NCBI RefSeq assembly: GCF_001625215.2
Contig: NC_030383.2
Location: 53,254,380-53,318,379 of the forward strand
Source: Daucus carota subsp. sativus
Lineage: Eukaryota > Streptophyta > Magnoliopsida > Apiales > Apiaceae
Reading direction: 5' to 3'
DNA: 64,000 bases
In this document: positions 58,405-64,000 of the stretch, piece by piece
Numbering within the stretch: position 1 is the first letter of the stretch
How the letters are laid out: each line of letters starts with the position of its first letter
Program-made: the position numbers and the translations under genes
The notes under the pieces: model-generated
The model's database searches: none
The model's input: only the letters and a program-made list of their open reading frames with translations
Told to the model about the DNA's origin: nothing

Positions 58405-59759
58405 TGATAAGTGGATTTCATATCCACTTGGAAGCTTTCGTTTTGACTTAAAACGATGAAATGGCCTCAAGCTTTTGGTGTTTTTGATATTTTTTTAGTG
58501 TTGTGTTATGTAGGTTTCTTGGAAGGAGGATGAAGAGGAGAATCATAGCTTTCATTGAAAAAAAACGGTGAAGCAATCGGATGCCCGAGGAGAGAGTTAT
58601 GGGCAAAGAAGCATTCTGCCACTGTGAGGCCCCGGCCTGAGATGTGAGGCCCCGGCCTGAGAATTCTGCCACTGTGAGGCCCCGGCCTGAGATGTGAGGC
58701 CCCGGCCTGAGCGCTGAGCGGATTTTTGGCCCGTTTTGACCGTTTTTGATCCGGTTGAAGGCCCGTTCGTTGGGGAAGTACAAGAAAGACTTGGGGGATT
58801 AAAAACATAACCTAGAAACATTCCAAGGAGCACGTGACGGCTACGGAGAAGATCGAGATCGAATTTCATAGCTTTTTACTTTTGTAATTCTTCGAAGTAG
58901 GCGTAACTTTGGATGCTCGTTTCGGATTTGTTTCTTAACTCTTATTCTCGTACTTTAACTTTGTTTTTCATATTCAGTACCATGTTTACATTCGAACCCA
59001 TGATGATGAGAAGTTCAATTATGAACTAATCATTATCGTGGGATTCTAGCGGATTTATATATGGATTTCAGTAGTTGATTTGCCTCAATTAATTGTGTGA
59101 TGAATGATTGATTTCTTCGTATTGGTTGTGCTTATTCTTCTTGGATGCGTAGCTAACATCTAAGTTGTGGGTTAATCTTTATTGAAGCGACAGTGGATAT
59201 ATTGATTTAGAACTTGCCATGCGAACATAGGATTATGTATTCGATATACATGATTAGTGGTGTGATTTTAACCATCTTGCATCGCCCTATGTAATCGTGA
59301 TAGATAACTTGTTCTTCAACCGTTATGCTTTCAAATTCTATAGACATATAGGGTCTAAGCATAATTGGTGTCTGTTTACCTTCTATCTTAATTGTGGATG
59401 TGTAGCAGTATGGTGCACGTATAACGACAGTTAGCGTGTATCAGTTTCGTGTTATCTGATTAGTTATCAACCATCACATATCGATAAGGCATAACTCTGA
59501 ACGAAGTATATAATGAAGTTAGAATCCCATGTTTTATTCCCATTAGTAATTCGATTTTAATTCTCTTAGTTATAATTCGACTTGATTTAGTTAATTTAGA
59601 TAAAACCAACCAATTTGTTATTTGTCCGAGCATTGAATAATAGCCATACATTGGTGCATAAGTGCATATTTCTGAATACACCAGTCTCTGTGGGTACGAA
59701 CTTGAATAATATTCTATATTACTTGTGACCACGTACACTTGCGTGATTTTGTGCGAACA
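58405..59759 (+). repeat. 3' LTR of the second gag-pro element
   Basis: 1355 bp. It has four GTGAGGCCCCGGCCTGAG units (58622-58711). It forms the left arm of the palindrome. Confidence 0.92.
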
Positions 59760-59773
59760 AGTTTCTTGATGGT

Positions 59774-61109
59774 AAGTGTACGTGGTCACAAGTAATATAG
59801 AATATTATTCAAGTTCGTACCCACAGAGACTGGTGTATTCAGAAATATGCACTTATGCACCAATGTATGGCTATTATTCAATGCTCGGACAAATAACAAA
59901 TTGGTTGGTTTTATCTAAATTAACTAAATCAAGTCGAATTATAACTAAGAGAATTAAAATCGAATTACTAATGGGAATAAAACATGGGATTCTAACTTCA
60001 TTATATACTTCGTTCAGAGTTATGCCTTATCGATATGTGATGGTTGATAACTAATCAGATAACACGAAACTGATACACGCTAACTGTCGTTATACGTGCA
60101 CCATACTGCTACACATCCACAATTAAGATAGAAGGTAAACAGACACCAATTATGCTTAGACCCTATATGTCTATAGAATTTGAAAGCATAACGGTTGAAG
60201 AACAAGTTATCTATCACGATTACATAGGGCGATGCAAGATGGTTAAAATCACACCACTAATCATGTATATCGAATACATAATCCTATGTTCGCATGGCAA
60301 GTTCTAAATCAATATATCCACTGTCGCTTCAATAAAGATTAACCCACAACTTAGATGTTAGCTACGCATCCAAGAAGAATAAGCACAACCAATACGAAGA
60401 AATCAATCATTCATCACACAATTAATTGAGGCAAATCAACTACTGAAATCCATATATAAATCCGCTAGAATCCCACGATAATGATTAGTTCATAATTGAA
60501 CTTCTCATCATCATGGGTTCGAATGTAAACATGGTACTGAATATGAAAAACAAAGTTAAAGTACGAGAATAAGAGTTAAGAAACAAATCCGAAACGAGCA
60601 TCCAAAGTTACGCCTACTTCGAAGAATTACAAAAGTAAAAAGCTATGAAATTCGATCTCGATCTTCTCCGTAGCCGTCACGTGCTCCTTGGAATGTTTCT
60701 AGGTTATGTTTTTAATCCCCCAAGTCTTTCTTGTACTTCCCCAACGAACGGGCCTTCAACCGGATCAAAAACGGTCAAAACGGGCCAAAAATCCGCTCAG
60801 CGCTCAGGCCGGGGCCTCACATCTCAGGCCGGGGCCTCACAGTGGCAGAATTCTCAGGCCGGGGCCTCACATCTCAGGCCGGGGCCTCACAGTGGCAGAA
60901 TGCTTCTTTGCCCATAACTCTCTCCTCGGGCATCCGATTGCTTCACCGTTTTTTTTCAATGAAAGCTATGATTCTCCTCTTCATCCTCCTTCCAAGAAAC
61001 CTACATAACACAACACTAAAAAAATATCAAAAACACCAAAAGCTTGAGGCCATTTCATCGTTTTAAGTCAAAACGAAAGCTTCCAAGTGGATATGAAATC
61101 CACTTATCA
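59774..61109 (-). repeat. Third, inverted LTR copy
   Basis: 1336 bp. The by-product ORFs in it mirror those of the 3' LTR exactly: paired coordinates always sum to 119514, so there are no indels. It lacks only the 19 terminal bases of the U5 end. It shares the four-unit repeat array with the 3' LTR, not the three-unit array of the 5' LTR. Confidence 0.92.
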
Positions 61110-61114
61110 ACACA

Positions 61115-62689
61115 CACACCATCCAACAACTTAAATACTAGAATTTCATGTATTAGAAAACCACTTTATTAAGGAAACTGATGGAACTCTTATAGATGAT
61201 AGATTAATTATAAATTGAATAAATATTTAATAATATATTACAATGACATATTTGCAGATACTAAAACTAACATGTGCATTTATATTATAATTAAAATCTT
61301 AAAATCATCTTGTCAATTATTTTTTGTTCATCATGGCAACTAGGTTATTTACTTGATCTTCGAGTTAATGCAATATAATAAGATTTTGATGGGTTAATTA
61401 TAATATATATCGAAACTAAATATTTACGTATTATATACAAGATCAAAGGAAAACACGATAGATAAACATTTATTCGAGAGAAGAGGTGAAGATTCATAAA
61501 TCTATATATGCAAATTGATAATATTTTTGATGGTTTGAACACGAGATATGTGATATAATTATTGTGTGACAAGTCTTATTTAAGAAGTTGATAAATTTGT
61601 AACATATATGTTAAAACAAAAGAATTTTGGAATTTATCTCAATTAAATTATCTACGAGTACATAATGATCCTTTATCTCAATTTGATGATTTTTCTTATA
61701 AGAAAAAAGTATGATATATACTTGTAGAGCTGTTACATGAATCTAAGGAGTACTATGTAGTAATATGTGATGTTAGAACTTAAAAAAATAACTAGAGCCT
61801 ATTTCAGATTAAAGTTCTCTTAGAAGAAGTGTAATCTAAATACCTTAACTAGATATAATTTGGTTTGTTTCAAACTAATCTTCCATTAAAATTAGTCATG
61901 TTATGCCAATTTAGTTTTCGAAGAAAGATTAACCAACGATTGTGTTTATTAAGAGATTGAGAAATTGCAAAACATGGTGTGTGCGGTATTTTTACAACAT
62001 TATAATTAAAGACCCAACTTTTATTTTTACTCACCACATGCAGTCTCATTTGCCCAGTCAATTTAAGATTTTTGGTTATAAGCATTTTTCTACTTTGGGT
62101 AATGTCAAGTTTTTTGACTAATTTTCCCCTCTTTCATGAGGGGTGTAAACGAGCCGAGCTGAGTCGAACGATGCCAAGCTCAGCTCGAGCTCGATTAAAA
62201 ATTTTTTAGTTCGAGCTCGAACTAAATAGTGAGCAACCATATTGCAGATCGTCATACAAACTTTAAAGTCACATTACTAGTTAAAGGACAAGTTACCATT
62301 GTATGGAGTGACGTTTTTCCGCTCAAATTACAGGCCAAGCATTTGATATCAACCTCCACTCGTCTACTACGGAGTCTGTCTTTGGTGAGTAGACATTTAC
62401 AAACTACTCGCTATATAAAGTGCTTCACCTTTAATGGAATATTTAAATTCCATAATTTGTTCCAAAACCTCGAGCTGCTACTCGTATTAGAGTTAACCGA
62501 GCCACGCCGAATGAGAGCATATGCACTCTTAACCGTATATTTCCCTAGCTTGTCCTTCCGCCAAAACTATGAGTCATCATCCTGTTTCTGGATCAGGATC
62601 GTGAGAATCAGATTAACATCCCTCTCATTCATATTCCTTCTACCTAAGCAACCATGCATCGAATGGAGAACTTAATGTGCAAATATTGG
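61115..62689. other. AT-rich spacer with repeat scraps
   Basis: No gene that I can support. AACGAGCCGAGCTGAGTCGA with AGCTCAGCTCGAGCTCGA near 62148-62222 belongs to a common plant repeat type but has no clear borders here. Confidence 0.45.
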
Positions 62690-63127
62690 TGACGGGCCTC
62701 AATTAATCAATCAAAAGGTATCCATTGGATCGTTTGGGTGCGAAAAAAAAAATCAGAATGAGGGATGGATTTTAGGAAAATGGCAGATTTTAATCTAGCG
62801 CTTTTAGGAAAACAGGCTTGGAGATTAGTCACTAATCCTAACAGTTTAGTGAATAAAATTTTCAAAGCAAAGTACTATCCTAAAGATAGTTTCTTATCAG
62901 CTAAACTTGGAGCTAACCAAAGTTACGTTTGGAGAAGCATTGTGACATCGCATAAATTGTTGAAATCAGGACTCACTCGTCGTGTTGGCAATAATAATAG
63001 TATCAATGTTGAACATGACCCCCTGTCATCGTGTGAGCATGACTCTTATATTCATACAGTACATGCAGCCTTGAAAGAATTCAAGTCTCATCTCTCATGT
63101 CTGATGATCAAAGCAGCTGGGACATAG
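62690..63127 (+). pseudogene. LINE reverse-transcriptase tail, truncated
   Basis: The frame from 62765 reads MADFNLALLGKQAWRLVTNP, NKIFKAKYYPKDSFL and NQSYVWRSIVTSHKLLKSGL, which is the conserved segment just after the RT domain in plant non-LTR retrotransposons. Just upstream (from about 62700) another frame gives IHWIVWVRKK, the preceding block, so a frameshift separates them. After RVGNNNSINV the match fades. The RT core, endonuclease and RNase H are missing. Confidence 0.7.
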
Positions 63128-63224
63128 ACTTGGTAAAAATGTTCAATTGTGTAATTTTGACTTATTAATTATTTATGAGTTATTAAAGATATAATAATAG
63201 AAATAAATTTGATTTTTAGGTAAT
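63128..63224. repeat. Dispersed hAT-like MITE family, copy 3 (interrupted)
   Basis: TGTGTAATTTTGACTTATTA and ATTTATGAGTTATTAAAGAT match the interior of copies at 1736-2089 and 22960-23355. AATTTATGACTTATGCCAGC at 63905 may be its continuation beyond the next element. Confidence 0.4.
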
Positions 63225-63899
63225 TAGGGATGGCAAAAAAAAAACCCGATAGGATGGATATCCAATCCATTTCGGCCTGAATGAATTTCACCGAATCCAA
63301 TATTTGTTGGATTTGGATTTGGATCCATTTTTTAAACCAGAAAGAGTTTGGATTTGGATATTATGTATTTCGCACTGAAATCGACCCGAAATCCAATATC
63401 CAATCCAAACCTGATTCGAACCCGAAAAAAATCCAACATATATTTATATAAATATATAATATACTAATGTACTTTTTTCAATTTTAGGTATATTTACTTT
63501 TGCCTATAGTATATAGACTAGTGCGAATGTGTATATTCGTGGATGATTATGTCTTTTTTTTATTTAATTAATAAATTACTTTAAATTTTCAGACTCCATA
63601 TAATGGAGATTTTTATTTAGAAATTATTACATACAGTTCCAAATGTTATTTAATGTGTAATAATTTATTATTAATGTAGTTTAAATATAAATTAAATGAA
63701 ATTCAAGTGAGAGAAAATCAAAGGTAAAATTACTATAATACTACTTACCTTTTGGAATTTGAGTTTCAGATAAATTTGAATTCGATCTGAAACCCGTGGA
63801 TTTGATATTTAAAACACAATTGGATTTTGATTTGGATTATAAAAATAATTTGGATTGAGATTTTTTAGATATCCGAAATCTCACCTGTTGCCATCTCTA
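63225..63899. mobile_element. MITE with TAGGGATGGCAA ends
   Basis: TAGGGATGGCAA at the left and TTGCCATCTCTA at the right are inverted with one mismatch. The sub-terminal parts are rich in GGATTTGGAT and ATCCAATCC motifs that also pair. It lies inside copy 3 of the repeat family above. It is AT-rich and non-coding, possibly hAT. Confidence 0.6.
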
Positions 63900-64000
63900 T
63901 GGCTAATTTATGACTTATGCCAGCCCTATGTGGCTTGTATTTTAATTAAATTTAAAATATAAATAATAAAATTATAAATGTAGATTGTACATTGCAATAA

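Larger units (their letters stand above)
53052..61109 (+). mobile_element. Second gag-pro LTR element with an extra inverted LTR, 8.1 kb
   Basis: Order: 5' LTR 53052-54386, PBS TGGCGCCGCTGCCGGGGA at 54393-54410, gag-pro, polypurine tract at 58389-58404, 3' LTR 58405-59759, a 14-bp filler, then a third LTR in reverse orientation (59774-61109). Both outer ends read TGATAAGTGG inward. ACACA flanks both sides (53047-53051 and 61110-61114), though the site is an (AC)n run, so this duplication is weak evidence. It is the same family as the element at 45643-52552, in the opposite orientation. Confidence 0.88.

Noticed and set aside
58405..61109. Palindrome as a sequencing hairpin artefact
   Set aside because: The right arm stops exactly at the LTR border and continues into unique DNA, and the centre has a non-symmetric 33-bp filler. 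A missed-adapter artefact would mirror the sequence past the LTR. Not fully excluded without reads.
45643..61109. The two gag-pro elements as one large inverted duplication
   Set aside because: Their interiors and U3 repeats differ, each has its own flanking duplication, and unique DNA (52680-53051) separates them, so they are independent insertions.
1..64000. CRISPR array, bacterial operons or tRNA/rRNA genes
   Set aside because: The tandem repeats found have no unique-spacer pattern, genes have introns, and I saw no convincing tRNA or rRNA sequence.

Overview
This is nuclear DNA of a flowering plant. It is AT-rich, its genes have introns with GT..AG borders, and most of it consists of plant-type transposable elements. 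The gene content (a MATE transporter, a plastid dicarboxylate translocator homologue, an alliinase/TAR-type aminotransferase) and the element families (Athila-like and Tat-like LTR elements, CACTA, Stowaway and Tourist MITEs, Helitrons) fit a eudicot, perhaps an asterid. I cannot name the species from sequence alone.

Layout. (1) 1-9 kb: an apparently intact eight-exon MATE efflux gene (2876-6807) in a thicket of MITEs, including a Tourist-like element nested inside a Stowaway-like one. (2) 9-16.4 kb: AT-rich spacer, then a four-exon dicarboxylate (2-oxoglutarate/malate-type) translocator gene (11779-16357). (3) 17-20.8 kb: a non-autonomous Tat-like LTR retrotransposon on the minus strand (16967-20825, target duplication ATCAT) filled with roughly 60-bp tandem repeats. 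(4) 21-29 kb: small hAT-like, Helitron and MULE-like non-autonomous elements and a LINE relic. (5) 29.2-31.4 kb: a five-exon alliinase-like/TAR gene, apparently intact. (6) 33-61 kb: a small tandem array whose units each carry a copy of a short secreted, cysteine-rich peptide gene. It has been invaded by a 399-bp MITE, a 10.3-kb CACTA transposon with two open multi-exon genes, and a 6.9-kb gag-protease-only LTR element lying inside the last peptide gene. A second element of the same LTR family lies 500 bp further on in the opposite orientation. It has a third, inverted LTR that makes a 1.34-kb palindrome. (7) 61-64 kb: AT-rich DNA with a LINE reverse-transcriptase tail and a degenerate MITE.

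The host genes do not form a pathway: two are transporters and one is a PLP enzyme. The mobile elements do connect functionally. The two gag-pro elements have lost reverse transcriptase, RNase H and integrase, yet their paired LTRs look identical or nearly so, so they were probably mobilised recently by an autonomous Athila-like partner elsewhere. The CACTA element appears to carry both its TNP2 transposase and its second (Ptta/En/Spm-type) protein.

The observations most worth a second look are the disrupted cysteine-rich peptide array, the LTR element whose two outer ends are both U3 ends, the three conserved polypurine-like motifs in the gag-pro family, and the third cluster of CACTA subterminal motifs lying internally upstream of the transposase gene. 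All exon borders were deduced by eye from reading frame, GT/AG sites and remembered family conservation. No transcript or database comparison was possible.
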